Shown: one piece after another, positions 22,446 to 31,525 of the stretch
Layout: each line of letters begins with the position of its first letter
How positions within the stretch are numbered: the first letter of the stretch is position 1
Assembly: GCA_015231775.1 (NCBI GenBank)
Contig: JADGAY010000022.1
Coordinates: forward strand, 1 to 34,559
Direction of reading: 5' to 3'
DNA length: 34,559 bases
DNA from: Magnetococcales bacterium
Lineage (GTDB): Bacteria; Pseudomonadota; Magnetococcia; Magnetococcales; Magnetaquicoccaceae
Notes under the pieces: generated by a model
The model's database searches: none
Told to the model about the DNA's origin: nothing
Seen by the model: the letters and a program-made list of their open reading frames with translations, nothing else
Program-made: the position numbers and the translations under genes

Positions 22446-24518
22446 TCACGGTTCCAGACTCCTCATCCGCTGCGAAGACCCATTCATCTCCCAAGGCTGC
22501 CAACTGCGTGCATCGCGGTGCATGACCCCGATTCGCTCCACCGCGCGGTTGCGCTCCTTTTGCCAGTCATGCCGCGCATCCACCACGAGCGGACGGATCA
22601 GAATCACCATCTCGCTCTTGTACCAACTCTCGCGCGCCTTCTGGAACAAAGGTCCAACTCCCGGCAAATCCCCAAGCAGCGGCAGTTTATCCACATCGTA
22701 ACGCTGCTCTTTTTTCAACAACCCGCCAATCACCGCCAATTCGCCATTCTCCACCCGGATCACGCTGTCCGTCTCACGGGTGCTGCTCCAGGCCATGGGG
22801 ATCGAATGGTATTTGTCCTTGATCTTGAAATTCTTCTCTTTGTCCTGCACGCTGCGCACCATGGGGTGCACATGCAGGGTCACCATGTCGTTCTCGCCGA
22901 CCTGGGGGGTCACATCCAGGGCAATGCCGTTGAACATCGACGTAAAGACCGGCGTCGGATCCACATAGGAGGCCGATTCGCCGATTCCAGACGGGGACTC
23001 CATGCCGGTGATGAAATAGCCATCCTCGCCCACCTTGATCACCGCCTTCTGGTTGTTGATCGTGGCGATGCGCGGGCTCGACAACACCTGCACCTTGCCC
23101 TGTTTTTCCAGGAGTCCCAGGAAGGTGGTGAAGTCATGCATCCGGAAGGCCAGACTGAACGGCGTCCCGGCCCCGGCCTGGGAACCGACGAACCCCTTGG
23201 TGAAGAGCGGATTGAGATCCAACACCTTCGGATCGTCGCTCGTGCCGGAGATCACCTGCTGGTTCATGCTGCTGACAAAGGTACGGGCATTGTTCGGTTC
23301 CGAGGCCAAAGGGGCGAAACGGTCACTGCCCAACCCCTTGTTGATCGCCAGCCAGTCGATGCCGAACTGAAAGCCGTCGTTCAACTCCACCTCGATGATC
23401 TTGGCCTCCAGAATCACCTGCCTTTGGCTGCGGGTGCGCAGATCTTCCAAAAAGAGTTCAATCTCGGCCAACTCCTTGGGAAAGGCCCGAACCGTCACCA
23501 GACCGGCCTGACGGTTGAGGATCACGCTCTTGAGATCCTGACCGGCATTGATCGGCATGGAACTGGTCTGCGGCGCCCGCTTCTCCCCCTTGTCCGCCCC
23601 CTCCTGGCTGGCCGCCGGGGTCGTCACCGTGACCGAGTCCCGCTTGCGCATGATCGTCTGAGAGACCTCCCCCTTGTTGTTGATGGTCTCGTTGATCGAG
23701 TCGATCGCCAGATCCATCTTCAAGATCGCATGGATGGTGCTCTCCAGATCCTGCCAGAAATCCGACCGGTAATCGGTCTCCACCGAAGTCCCGGTATTCT
23801 GGGTTTCACTGGATTGGTTGGTGATCTTGCGATTTTCGCTGTCACGATTCGTTTGCGTCGCCGTGGACTCCTTGCCTGTCCCAGAACTGACTTGCGTATC
23901 CGTCCGACCGCCGCGCTTGACCGACAGAAAATCGACCCGATAGGTCTTGGTCACCAGTCGCCACGGAAAGATCTTGAAGCCGCGAATCGTTCCAGAGCGA
24001 TCCTCGGAAAACGAATGACAGTCGTACTGATAGATCTCGCAGGCCACCTCGACCACCTCGTCCACCGTGACCCGTTTCAATTCCAGGCTGATCGTTCCCT
24101 TGACATCCGGGTGGACCACCATGTTCAAACCTGGCGAGTTCTGCACCAGACTCATGAAAAAATCCCGCGCCTCCACCCCGCTCACGTTGACATCCAGGCG
24201 CGGCATGGGCAGTTCGGTGGGCGTGGCGGCGGATTTGGCGTGCGCGGAGCCATCCTCCTCCAGGAGTTCCTTGAACACCATGAAGGGAACCTCCTCCCGT
24301 CCGCCCCGTTCCGTGCCGCCGCCATCCTTGCGCGCCGCCCCATCCACCTCTTCGAGCATGCTGTCGATGGCGCTCTGGAACTCCTTTTTCGCCGCCTCCT
24401 CGTGTCCCGGAGCGGCGTCATCGATCGCGGTTGTCTGGGGGGTACAGGCCACGCACAACCATCCCAGGCACCCCAGGATCAAGCCAACCATGGGCGAACG
24501 CCAACCGGTCACCGGCAT
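22446..24518 (-). CDS. mshL: MshL/PilQ-type outer-membrane secretin
   Basis: 690 residues from ATG 24518 (MPVTGWRSP). The ORF-track TTG start at 24572 has no better support, and a GAGGGG lies very close before 24518. A hydrophobic leader ends in WLCVACTPQ, a possible but imperfect lipobox. Next come a short secretin N domain ([22 protein letters not shown]), a second N domain ([18 protein letters not shown]) and the secretin core ([35 protein letters not shown], the most diagnostic block; [26 protein letters not shown]). It forms the gated pore through which the pilus leaves the cell. It is the first gene of the leftward msh operon. Confidence 0.93.
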   Translation of the reverse strand: MPVTGWRSPMVGLILGCLGWLCVACTPQTTAIDDAAPGHEEAAKKEFQSAIDSMLEEVDGAARKDGGGTERGGREEVPFMVFKELLEEDGSAHAKSAATPTELPMPRLDVNVSGVEARDFFMSLVQNSPGLNMVVHPDVKGTISLELKRVTVDEVVEVACEIYQYDCHSFSEDRSGTIRGFKIFPWRLVTKTYRVDFLSVKRGGRTDTQVSSGTGKESTATQTNRDSENRKITNQSSETQNTGTSVETDYRSDFWQDLESTIHAILKMDLAIDSINETINNKGEVSQTIMRKRDSVTVTTPAASQEGADKGEKRAPQTSSMPINAGQDLKSVILNRQAGLVTVRAFPKELAEIELFLEDLRTRSQRQVILEAKIIEVELNDGFQFGIDWLAINKGLGSDRFAPLASEPNNARTFVSSMNQQVISGTSDDPKVLDLNPLFTKGFVGSQAGAGTPFSLAFRMHDFTTFLGLLEKQGKVQVLSSPRIATINNQKAVIKVGEDGYFITGMESPSGIGESASYVDPTPVFTSMFNGIALDVTPQVGENDMVTLHVHPMVRSVQDKEKNFKIKDKYHSIPMAWSSTRETDSVIRVENGELAVIGGLLKKEQRYDVDKLPLLGDLPGVGPLFQKARESWYKSEMVILIRPLVVDARHDWQKERNRAVERIGVMHRDARSWQPWEMNGSSQRMRSLEP

Positions 24519-25112
24519 CCCCCTCGCGGGGCATGGGCCCGCGACGCGCTGGATATCGCGACCTCTCGCCAATTAATTGACGACACGGCACGCTGTTTAA
24601 GCCACCGATATGACCTCTTAAAGTCGAATCTCACGGGCTCGAGTCATCCGGGTTGTAATCTTGATAACCAACACACCCATTCATACCCAGGTTATGGATA
24701 AAGAACGCAATCCGGTTTATTGCAAGAATGATTCCAACTGACGACACATGGAAACCTAACGTCCGTCGATCATGACAGAGCAGGAATGGTGACCGGACTG
24801 GATTGATATTGATTGGAATTTCGGAAGGAAATGAAGCGGAGAGCGGATCCCACAGGTGCGTGGGGTTGGGAAACGCACGGGATGAAGCAAGCCTGAAGAG
24901 CGCTCCGTCCGACCGTCAACTTCGGACTGATACCGTGACGAACCATGATCCCAGATCCGGCGGATGCGGGTCATACCATGACGCAACATGTTGATAAATC
25001 ATGAGAATCTCAAGAACGTCTCATGACCCGCGAGGCAACTCGGCTTCTTGCAATTCACCATGCGAACCCATAGGTTGGCTCTTGCAATCACCCGCAATGG
25101 CCGGCTCTGGGA
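24519..25112. other. Intergenic region between modC and mshL
   Basis: 594 bases without a convincing gene: the ORFs here (24756-24989 minus, 24803-24994 plus) have no protein-like composition or ribosome site. The promoter of the leftward msh operon should lie here, but I cannot place it with confidence. Notable are a nest of palindromes at 24966-25031 and a 12-13 base direct repeat CTTGCAAT(T)CACC near 25048 and 25080. No terminator with a T run is seen after modC. Confidence 0.6.
24966..25031. repeat. Nested inverted repeats downstream of modC
   Basis: The outer arms GCGGGTCAT (24966-24974) and ATGACCCGC (25023-25031) are perfect complements. Inside lie a perfect palindrome CAACATGTTG (24984-24993) and the 7-base pair arms CATGAGA/TCTCATG (25000-25025). 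There is no T tract, so it is not a typical terminator. It could be an operator, a cruciform or a mobile element scar. Confidence 0.6.
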
Positions 25113-26195
25113 TTATTCGATCAAGGCCACCGACTTGACCTGCACCCAGACCGGCTTGCCGGGGGTCAGTTCCAGATGGGCCGCTGAACGGCGGGTGATG
25201 CGCGCCACCAGGGGGGTCTCCCCCACCAGGACGCGGGCCAAGGTGTTGGCCGGGTGTTGATCCTCGGCCAGGGCGTTCACCACGCCGGGCAGGATGTTCT
25301 GGATGCTGGTGTGGGGGTGATGTTCGAGGGCCAGGCTCACATCCCGCGCCAGAACGCGCACCCGTGCCCGCTGGCCGAGCGCCAAGCCGTGATCCCGAAT
25401 CCAGAGCGTTCCCCCTGGAAAATCGGCCCGACAGAGTTGCCAGGCTTCGTCACGGGCGCCGATCACGGTTTCGAGCACCACGCCGCTCTCCTCGCCCAGG
25501 CGCACCGGCGGATCCAGTCGCGCCAAGGTGGCCCCCAACGGCCCCTCGGCCACCACGCGACCCGCCTCCAGCACCACCAGATGGTCGGCCAGACGGGCCA
25601 CCTCGTCGGGTGCGTGGCTGACATAGACCACCGGCATGGTCAACTCCCGGTGCAACCGCTCCAGAAACGGCAGGATCTCCTGTTTGCGCGCCACATCCAG
25701 AGCGGCCAGGGGCTCATCGAGCAGCAACAGCTCCGGCGAGACCGCCAGGGCACGGGCAATGGCCACCCGCTGCCGTTCCCCCCCGGATAAGTTGGTGACG
25801 CGCCGTTCCAACAAGCCACCGATGCCCAACAGCTCGATGGCTCGATCCAACGGCACGCGTCTTGAAGCCTCTGGCACCCGTTTCAGGCCATAGATCAGAT
25901 TGTCCTGGACATTCAAGTGGGAAAACAGGGCGGGATCCTGAAACACCAAGCCGATCGGACGGCGATGGGTTGGCCAGAAGATCCCCTGAGCGTCATCCTG
26001 CCAGATGTTTCCGCGCACCGCGACGCGACCAGCCGGCGGACGCTCCAGACCGGCGAGAATGCGCAACAGGGTGCTCTTCCCTGATCCGGATGGGCCAAAG
26101 AGGGCGGTCACCCCCTGATCGGGCCAGGTCAGATCGACCTCGAGGGTGAAATCGCGTCGCGCCAGGCGACAGACAACCCGGATCGTGTCGTTCAT
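25113..26195 (-). CDS. modC: Molybdate ABC transporter ATP-binding protein ModC
   Basis: 360 residues from ATG 26195, overlapping modB by ATGA; the longer ORF-track start at 26849 is a shadow of modB in another frame. It has Walker [13 protein letters not shown], a Q loop ([15 protein letters not shown]), signature [15 protein letters not shown], Walker [13 protein letters not shown] and the H loop ([11 protein letters not shown]). A C-terminal Mop/TOBE-like domain (about 290-360, [30 protein letters not shown]) fits molybdate import. It hydrolyses ATP to drive ModB. ModC proteins are about 350-370 residues, so the length is normal. No ModE-type regulator lies nearby. Confidence 0.93.
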   Translation of the reverse strand: MNDTIRVVCRLARRDFTLEVDLTWPDQGVTALFGPSGSGKSTLLRILAGLERPPAGRVAVRGNIWQDDAQGIFWPTHRRPIGLVFQDPALFSHLNVQDNLIYGLKRVPEASRRVPLDRAIELLGIGGLLERRVTNLSGGERQRVAIARALAVSPELLLLDEPLAALDVARKQEILPFLERLHRELTMPVVYVSHAPDEVARLADHLVVLEAGRVVAEGPLGATLARLDPPVRLGEESGVVLETVIGARDEAWQLCRADFPGGTLWIRDHGLALGQRARVRVLARDVSLALEHHPHTSIQNILPGVVNALAEDQHPANTLARVLVGETPLVARITRRSAAHLELTPGKPVWVQVKSVALIE

Positions 26196-26884
26196 CCGCG
26201 TTGCCCCGGACGCCGCACACGGTTCATGATCAACAAGATCGCAAAGGAGAAGCACACCAGTCCGCCGGCCAGACCATGGGCCTGGGTGTACTCCAAGGCC
26301 TCGACGTGGGCGTAGATCTGCACCGAAACCACCTGGGTGGCGTTCGGAATGTTGCCGCCGATCATCAGCACCACGCCGAACTCGCCGACGGTGTGGGCAA
26401 AGCCGAGCACGGCGGCGGTGATGAAACCGGAACGGGCCTGGGGGATCGCCACGGTCAGGAAGGCATCGAGGGGGGATGCGCGCAGGGTGGCCGCGGCTTC
26501 GAGCGGGACGGATCCGACCACCTCGAAGGCGTTCTGGATCGGTTGGACCACGAACGGCAGGGAGTAGATCACCGAGGCGACCACCAATCCCCCAAAGGTG
26601 AAGGGGAGATATCCCCAACCCAAGGCATGGGTGAACCGGCCCAGCCACCCTTCCGGCCCCATGAACAGCAACAGGTAAAAACCCAACACCGTGGGGGGGA
26701 GAATGAGCGGCATGGCCACCAGCGCCGAAATCGGCCCCTTCCACGCCGAGCGGGTGCGCGCCAGCCACCAGGCCAGGGGCGTGCCGAGGACGAGCAACAC
26801 CAGGGTGGTGACCGTGGCCAGTTTGGCGGTCAGCCAGAGCGCCTGCCAATCCGCGGGATCGAGCGGCATCACGTTCCGGCTCAC
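26192..26884 (-). CDS. modB: Molybdate ABC transporter permease ModB
   Basis: 230 residues with about five membrane helices ([40 protein letters not shown]). The cytoplasmic loop [26 protein letters not shown] is the EAA motif that docks ModC, and [20 protein letters not shown] is a strong ModB signature. The GTG start at 26884 overlaps the modA stop; an ATG five codons later (26869) is possible. It overlaps modC by ATGA, so modABC is translated as one unit. Confidence 0.93.
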   Translation of the reverse strand: MSRNVMPLDPADWQALWLTAKLATVTTLVLLVLGTPLAWWLARTRSAWKGPISALVAMPLILPPTVLGFYLLLFMGPEGWLGRFTHALGWGYLPFTFGGLVVASVIYSLPFVVQPIQNAFEVVGSVPLEAAATLRASPLDAFLTVAIPQARSGFITAAVLGFAHTVGEFGVVLMIGGNIPNATQVVSVQIYAHVEALEYTQAHGLAGGLVCFSFAILLIMNRVRRPGQRG

Positions 26885-27621
26885 AGATACCCGAAAGCGC
26901 GCATCACGGATCGGGCCATCTCGCCGCGCAGATGGTCAAGCCAGTCACGGGCAGCGGGATTGTTCCGTCCCTTGGTCAAAAGAATCGCCTCCTGATGGAT
27001 GGGACGATGCAAGCCGGCAGGCACGATCCAGGCGGACCCCTCGGTGATTTTTCCCTCCCTCATCACCTGGGAGAGGGCCAGAAAACCCAATTCGGCATTG
27101 CCGGAGACCACGAACGGGTGGACCTGGGCGATGTTCTCCCCCTGGACGAATCTGGGACGCAACGTTTCGAGCAACCCCCGCTTTTCCAGTACCTCGATGG
27201 CCGCGGCACCGTATGGAGCCAGTTTGGGGTCGGCGATGGCCAGATGTTCGAACGCCCCCTTGGCCAGAACCTCCCCCTGGTCATCCACCCATCCCGCGCG
27301 CTTGGACCAGAGAATCAACCGACCGGTCGCATAGACGAATCGACTGCCCGCCACCCCGACCCCCTCGGTTTCGAGTTTGGCCGGGGTCTCCGCGTCGGCG
27401 GCGAGGAGTGCATCGAATGGAGCGCCATTCTTGATCTGGGCATACAGCTTGCCGGTGGATCCCGCGGAGAGGGTGACCTTGTGACCGGTTGCCGCGGTGA
27501 AGGCCGCGGCGATCTGTTGCGCCGGCGTGCTGAAATTGGCCGCCACCGCCACGCGCACCTCGGCGGCATGGGCCACGTCGCCCATCAGCAGCAACGCGAC
27601 AAAGATCCGCAAAAAAGCCAT
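26881..27621 (-). CDS. modA: Molybdate ABC transporter substrate-binding protein ModA
   Basis: 246 residues from ATG 27621 ([22 protein letters not shown]). GGGAG lies eight bases upstream and a clear signal peptide is cut after AHA; the ORF-track start at 27702 adds 27 residues that do not fit. The mature protein shows ModA blocks: [51 protein letters not shown] and [16 protein letters not shown]. It captures molybdate (or tungstate) in the periplasm and delivers it to ModB. First gene of modABC; a ParE-like toxin gene ends 68 bases upstream on the same strand. Confidence 0.92.
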   Translation of the reverse strand: MAFLRIFVALLLMGDVAHAAEVRVAVAANFSTPAQQIAAAFTAATGHKVTLSAGSTGKLYAQIKNGAPFDALLAADAETPAKLETEGVGVAGSRFVYATGRLILWSKRAGWVDDQGEVLAKGAFEHLAIADPKLAPYGAAAIEVLEKRGLLETLRPRFVQGENIAQVHPFVVSGNAELGFLALSQVMREGKITEGSAWIVPAGLHRPIHQEAILLTKGRNNPAARDWLDHLRGEMARSVMRAFGYL

Positions 27622-27689
27622 CACGCCCACTCCCGGATTGCCAAACCCGTTCCACTCAAGGATTAAAATCTTCACGAGACCAAGCCTGT

Positions 27690-27983
27690 TCAGGAGCGCC
27701 ACGCCTTTTTTAAACGTCTTGCCGCATGGATGATCCGGAGTACCGCGATTCCCTCTGATATCGATTGATATAAAATGAGATACGCACCACAGGGTAATCC
27801 ACGAATCCCTGATCCGAGCATCGGATAGGCTCTGCCCATGCCCGGCTGGGTGACAATAAGATTGAGACGTTTTTCGATCTGATCGATCCAGGCGTCCGCT
27901 CGGGATAGATGATCCAGGGCAATATATCGCCAGATCTCCTCCAAGTCCTGTTTGGCACGCGGATCAAACAGGATTCGACTCAT
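27690..27983 (-). CDS. ParE/RelE-superfamily toxin
   Basis: 97 residues from ATG 27983, which overlaps the antitoxin stop (ATGA); the longer ORF-track start lies inside the antitoxin gene. The pattern is ParE-like: FDPRAKQDLEEIWRYIALDH, a helix pair (ADAWIDQIEKRLNLIV), GRAYPMLGSGIRGLPCGAYLILY, then IAVLRIIHAARRLKKAW. The IIHAARR ending is typical of ParE relatives, which act on gyrase, while RelE relatives cut mRNA; the target here cannot be told from sequence. It is transcribed toward modA and may be read through into that operon. Confidence 0.85.
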   Translation of the reverse strand: MSRILFDPRAKQDLEEIWRYIALDHLSRADAWIDQIEKRLNLIVTQPGMGRAYPMLGSGIRGLPCGAYLILYQSISEGIAVLRIIHAARRLKKAWRS

Positions 27984-28261
27984 GTCAAGCCGATCCGCTC
28001 CACGTCCATTTCGCGGCGCAACGCCTGTTTGAGGGATGGCAGATCCAACGGGATCAAGGGTTCGCGACCACACTCGGCCAAAGACTGTCGCAACGTTTCG
28101 ATCCAGACCGGATCGTCGTTCTCTTCCAGCGCGGTTTGCAACGTGCGATCCACCATTTCACGAATGGCCTCCTCCACGAAGGCCTCTGGAGAGTCGAATG
28201 ACGGCAGGAACGAACGAACGATCGAGGCGGCCTGCTCCGACAATGTGATGGTCATGGTCAT
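27980..28261 (-). CDS. Antitoxin partner of the ParE-like toxin
   Basis: 93 residues. The N terminus (MTMTITLSEQAASIVRSFL, FDSPEAFVEEAIREMVDR) looks like a ribbon-helix-helix DNA-binding domain, so it probably represses its own operon. The C-terminal part (IPLDLPSLKQALRREMD) is likely the toxin-binding region. GAGGG lies about seven bases before the ATG. Its ATG overlaps the stop of a 16-codon ORF (MAKHTATEDTTVEGVK, 28258-28308), and its stop overlaps the toxin start. The antitoxin role rests mainly on the overlap and size; it is not a textbook ParD. Confidence 0.7.
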   Translation of the reverse strand: MTMTITLSEQAASIVRSFLPSFDSPEAFVEEAIREMVDRTLQTALEENDDPVWIETLRQSLAECGREPLIPLDLPSLKQALRREMDVERIGLT

Positions 28262-28346
28262 TTGACACCCTCAACGGTTGTATCTTCAGTGGCTGTATGC
28301 TTGGCCATGATATCCACATCCCAGCCCGACACCAAGCAATTTCCCC

Positions 28347-29072
28347 TCATCGCGCATCTTCCACCAACCGTCCATCCTCCAAAAACAGCACCCGATCCGC
28401 CTGGGCGGCGAATTCGAGGCTGTGGGTCACCATGATCAGCGTGGTCCCCTCTTCGCGCACCATGGCGGTCATCAGGGCCATGATGTCGCGGGCGGTCTTG
28501 TGATCGAGATTGCCGGTGGGTTCGTCCGCGCACACCAGCATCGGACGGTGCACCAGCGCCCGGGCGATGGCTGCCCGTTGTCGCTCCCCGCCGGAGAGGC
28601 GGTCTGGAAAGGCCATCGCCCGCCGCCCCAAACCCACCCGATCCAGAAGATCCATGGCGCGGGCCAGACCCTGTGCATCATCGGCCCGGTTCAACGCCAA
28701 CGGAAAGCGGACATTCTCCAGCACCGTCAATGACGGAACCAGATTGAAGAATTGAAACACGAATCCGATGTGCTGGCGCCGGAAGCGGGTGCTGGCTTCG
28801 TCATCCAGGGCGGTGGCGTCCGTGCCGTCGATCCAGATCCGCCCGCGATCCGGGCGATCCAGCCCGGCGATGAGATTCAACAGCGTGGTCTTGCCCGAGC
28901 CGCTGCGTCCGACCAGCGCGGTGAGCGTGCCGCGCTTGAAATCGACGGTCAAATCAGTCAAGATCGGCACCAGCCCGGAATCCTCCTCGGGATAGCTTTT
29001 TTCGATTCCTGACAGGCGTACCAGGGAATCGTCGGCAGCGCTCCCTGGCACCTGGGGGGTATCCCTTTCCAT
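28347..29072 (-). CDS. LolD/MacB-type ABC transporter ATP-binding protein without a neighbouring permease
   Basis: 241 residues from ATG 29072 (MERDTPQV). The ORF-track start at 29273 runs into the recN upstream region and is not supported; an ATG at 29147 is possible but also lacks a ribosome site. It has Walker [16 protein letters not shown], the family's [18 protein letters not shown] block, signature [15 protein letters not shown], Walker [12 protein letters not shown] and an H loop ([10 protein letters not shown]). These are marks of the LolD/MacB/FtsE-like group, which serves lipoprotein release, macrotolide-type efflux or related extrusion. No permease or adaptor gene is adjacent in this window, so the substrate is unknown. 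It is divergent from recN. Confidence 0.88.
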   Translation of the reverse strand: MERDTPQVPGSAADDSLVRLSGIEKSYPEEDSGLVPILTDLTVDFKRGTLTALVGRSGSGKTTLLNLIAGLDRPDRGRIWIDGTDATALDDEASTRFRRQHIGFVFQFFNLVPSLTVLENVRFPLALNRADDAQGLARAMDLLDRVGLGRRAMAFPDRLSGGERQRAAIARALVHRPMLVCADEPTGNLDHKTARDIMALMTAMVREEGTTLIMVTHSLEFAAQADRVLFLEDGRLVEDAR

Positions 29073-29216
29073 GTTCGAATCCGTCCGATCACCCGTGTCA
29101 TGGGTCGCGGAAACTCCGCGCCTCTCGTTTTCCAAGGATCGTACCATGCGGCAAGGGAATCGCCAAGCTTCCCGCCCCTCTGGATACCCCGAACACCGGT
29201 CACGCCGACAACTCCC

Positions 29217-29244
29217 TTGCGCTCCAGAATCGGTGGAGTATGGT
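29217..29244 (+). promoter_or_regulatory. Possible sigma-70-type promoter upstream of recN
   Basis: TTGCGC and TATGGT are separated by 16 bases, about 50 bases before the recN ATG. The match is moderate and only positional support exists. No clear LexA-type box is seen. Confidence 0.3.
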
Positions 29245-29292
29245 AGATGCGATGTGACACCGGTGGGGAACAATCTTCAAGAGTGATTCATC

Positions 29293-30981
29293 ATGTTGCG
29301 GCAACTGATCATCGAGAACATCGCGCTCATCGAACGGCTGGAGATCGAATTCGATTCCGGTCTGACCATTCTGACCGGTGAGACCGGCGCCGGCAAGTCG
29401 ATCGTCATCGACGCCCTGGCCTTGACGTTGGGCGCGCGCGCGGACAACACCCTGATCCGCGCCGACGCGGAGCGCGCCATGGTCACGGCCCATTTCATCC
29501 TGCCGCAAGCCCATCCGGCCCGTGACTGGCTCAAGGAGCAGGCACTCGTCGAGGACGAAGATGGGGGTGAGCTGTTTCTGCGGCGCACCTTGTCGGCCAA
29601 CGGACGTGGCAAAGCGTTCATCAACGAAATCCCGGTCCCGGTGGCGGTCCTGGCGCAACTGGGCGATGGACTCGTGGACATCCACGGGCAGCATGATCAT
29701 CAATCCCTGCTCCATGCCGCCACCCATCTGGCGATTCTCGATGGTTTCGCCCGTCACGACGGACTGGTCGAGGGGGTGGTCGAACTGGCGCGCCTGTGGC
29801 GCCAACGGCGCGAGGCCCTGGAAGAGGTGCGGCGGCGCGCCCGAGATGCCGAACAACGCCGCGCCTTTCTGGTTCATCAACTCGACGAACTGGAATCGGC
29901 GGGACCCGGCGCGGGTGAATGGAACCGGCTCGAACAGCGTCGTTCCCGTCTGGCCCATGTGGTGAAACTGGGGGAGGCGGCCTCGGCGGCCCTGGAGATG
30001 CTCACCGGCGATGCCCAAGGCGAGGGCGAGGGGGCAACCCGACTGATCTCGTTTGCCGCCGGCGAGATCGAGGGCGCCGCGCGCCTCGATCCGGCCTTGG
30101 AGGCCCTTTCCGAACCGTTGCGGTCGTTGCAATACGAGTTGGAGGATCTGGCAGACCGGATCCGGCACTACGCCGATGCCCTGGAGAGCGATCCAGGCGA
30201 GCTGATCGAAATCGAGGAGCGTCTCTCCCTGCTGCGCAACCTGGCGCGCAAGCATCGCCGTACCCCGGACGAACTGCCGGAGTTGGTCGAGACTCTGCGG
30301 GTGGAACTCGACGGGCTCGACCGACTCGACCACGACGAACAACGGCTGGTGGGAGCGCTCGAGGAGACCCGGCGGGCGTATGACCAGGCCGCTCGGGATT
30401 TAAGCGCCTCGCGGGCGAAAGCCGCGCAACAATTGACCAAAGAGACCGAGGCCCATTTGCGGCCCTTGGGCATGCAGGCCCGATTCGCCGTTGATTGGCG
30501 TCCCGTCACCGGCGATCCCCGTTCCACGGGTGCCGAGGAGGCGGAGTTCCAGATCAGCGCCAATCCCGGCGAGCCGCTGAAACCGTTGCGCCAGGTGGCC
30601 TCGGGCGGCGAGATCGCCCGCATCATGCTGGCGCTCAAAACCGCCTTGGCCGAGGCGGTGACCATACCCACCCTGATCTTCGACGAGGTGGATGTGGGGG
30701 TCGGCGGTCGCACCGCGGCGGCGATCGGGGCCAAGCTGGCCGAGGTGGCCAGCCGACGCCAGACCCTGGCGGTGACCCACTCCCCCCAGGTGGCCGCCTG
30801 GGGCGCGCGTCACTTCAAGGTGATCAAAACCACCCGTCAGGGACGGGCGCGGGTCGAGGTTCGCCCCCTGGATGATGCGGCGCGGGTCGAGGAGTTGGCC
30901 CGCATGCTGGCCGGGGAGGAGATCACCCCGGCGGCGCGAGAGAACGCCCTGACCCTGTTGCGCGGGGCCGGCAACGGTTGA
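29293..30981 (+). CDS. recN: DNA repair protein RecN
   Basis: 562 residues, the normal length. An SMC-like N-terminal half carries Walker A LTGETGAGKSIVIDAL and the RecN block LVDIHGQHDHQSLL. A long coiled-coil middle (about 165-365) follows. The C-terminal half carries the ABC signature RQVASGGEIARIMLALK, Walker B TLIFDEVDVGVGGRTAAAIG and the late VTHSPQVAA His motif. RecN is a cytosolic SMC-type ATPase acting early at double-strand breaks with RecA. It stands alone on the plus strand; clpS follows about 200 bases later. Confidence 0.95.
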   Translation: MLRQLIIENIALIERLEIEFDSGLTILTGETGAGKSIVIDALALTLGARADNTLIRADAERAMVTAHFILPQAHPARDWLKEQALVEDEDGGELFLRRTLSANGRGKAFINEIPVPVAVLAQLGDGLVDIHGQHDHQSLLHAATHLAILDGFARHDGLVEGVVELARLWRQRREALEEVRRRARDAEQRRAFLVHQLDELESAGPGAGEWNRLEQRRSRLAHVVKLGEAASAALEMLTGDAQGEGEGATRLISFAAGEIEGAARLDPALEALSEPLRSLQYELEDLADRIRHYADALESDPGELIEIEERLSLLRNLARKHRRTPDELPELVETLRVELDGLDRLDHDEQRLVGALEETRRAYDQAARDLSASRAKAAQQLTKETEAHLRPLGMQARFAVDWRPVTGDPRSTGAEEAEFQISANPGEPLKPLRQVASGGEIARIMLALKTALAEAVTIPTLIFDEVDVGVGGRTAAAIGAKLAEVASRRQTLAVTHSPQVAAWGARHFKVIKTTRQGRARVEVRPLDDAARVEELARMLAGEEITPAARENALTLLRGAGNG

Positions 30982-31063
30982 GACGCCACCCAAGCCCATG
31001 AGCACGGGCGACAGGATTGATCGCGCTGATTATTCCTTATCTTACGCGATCCCCCTTTTTTCG

Positions 31064-31093
31064 TTGGCCGCACACGAACGAATCCGCTAAACT
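31064..31093 (+). promoter_or_regulatory. Possible sigma-70-type promoter for clpS-clpA
   Basis: TTGGCC and TAAACT are separated by 18 bases, with an expected transcription start near 31100, about 85 bases before the clpS ATG. Each box matches four of six consensus positions. It lies in a 203-base gap without other genes. Confidence 0.4.
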
Positions 31094-31184
31094 GCAAGAT
31101 GATTAAACCGATCTTCAAAGCCGAGAAGCCTGGTTCCCCTCGGTGGTTTACGCGCATCTGATCGATACCTGGAGCATGAGACTC

Positions 31185-31499
31185 ATGAGTGAGTCCGAAT
31201 TCAACGCCGATACCCTGCTGCACACCCGCGACAGTCAAGGGCTGGAGGAGCCGCCGCTGTTCAAGGTGATCCTCCTCAACGACGACTTCACCCCCATGGA
31301 GTTCGTGGTCGATACCCTGATGCGCTTTTTCGACAAGAATATCGACGAGGCCACGGAGGTGATGCTCAACGTGCATCACAAAGGTTTCGGGGTGTGCGGT
31401 CTGTTCACACGCGACATCGCCGAAACCAAGGTCATGCAGGTCAACCGTCATGCCCGCATGAACCAGTACCCCCTGAAATGCCGGATGGAAGAAAATTAA
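31185..31499 (+). CDS. clpS: ATP-dependent Clp protease adaptor ClpS
   Basis: 104 residues from ATG 31185 ([10 protein letters not shown]), with GGAG nine bases upstream; the ORF-track start at 31143 adds 14 residues without support. The family core is complete: [25 protein letters not shown], then [24 protein letters not shown]. The Asn-Asp pair and the His that hold the N-terminal residue of N-degron substrates are present. The unstructured first 25 residues should enter the ClpA pore. It is followed 26 bases later by clpA, its usual partner. Confidence 0.95.
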   Translation: MSESEFNADTLLHTRDSQGLEEPPLFKVILLNDDFTPMEFVVDTLMRFFDKNIDEATEVMLNVHHKGFGVCGLFTRDIAETKVMQVNRHARMNQYPLKCRMEEN

Positions 31500-31525
31500 C
31501 CCACGTTTGATCACACGGGATCGTT

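Noticed and set aside
24803-24994. 63-residue plus-strand ORF in the modC-mshL gap
   Set aside because: It has no plausible ribosome site and no protein-like pattern, and a competing minus-strand ORF overlaps it.
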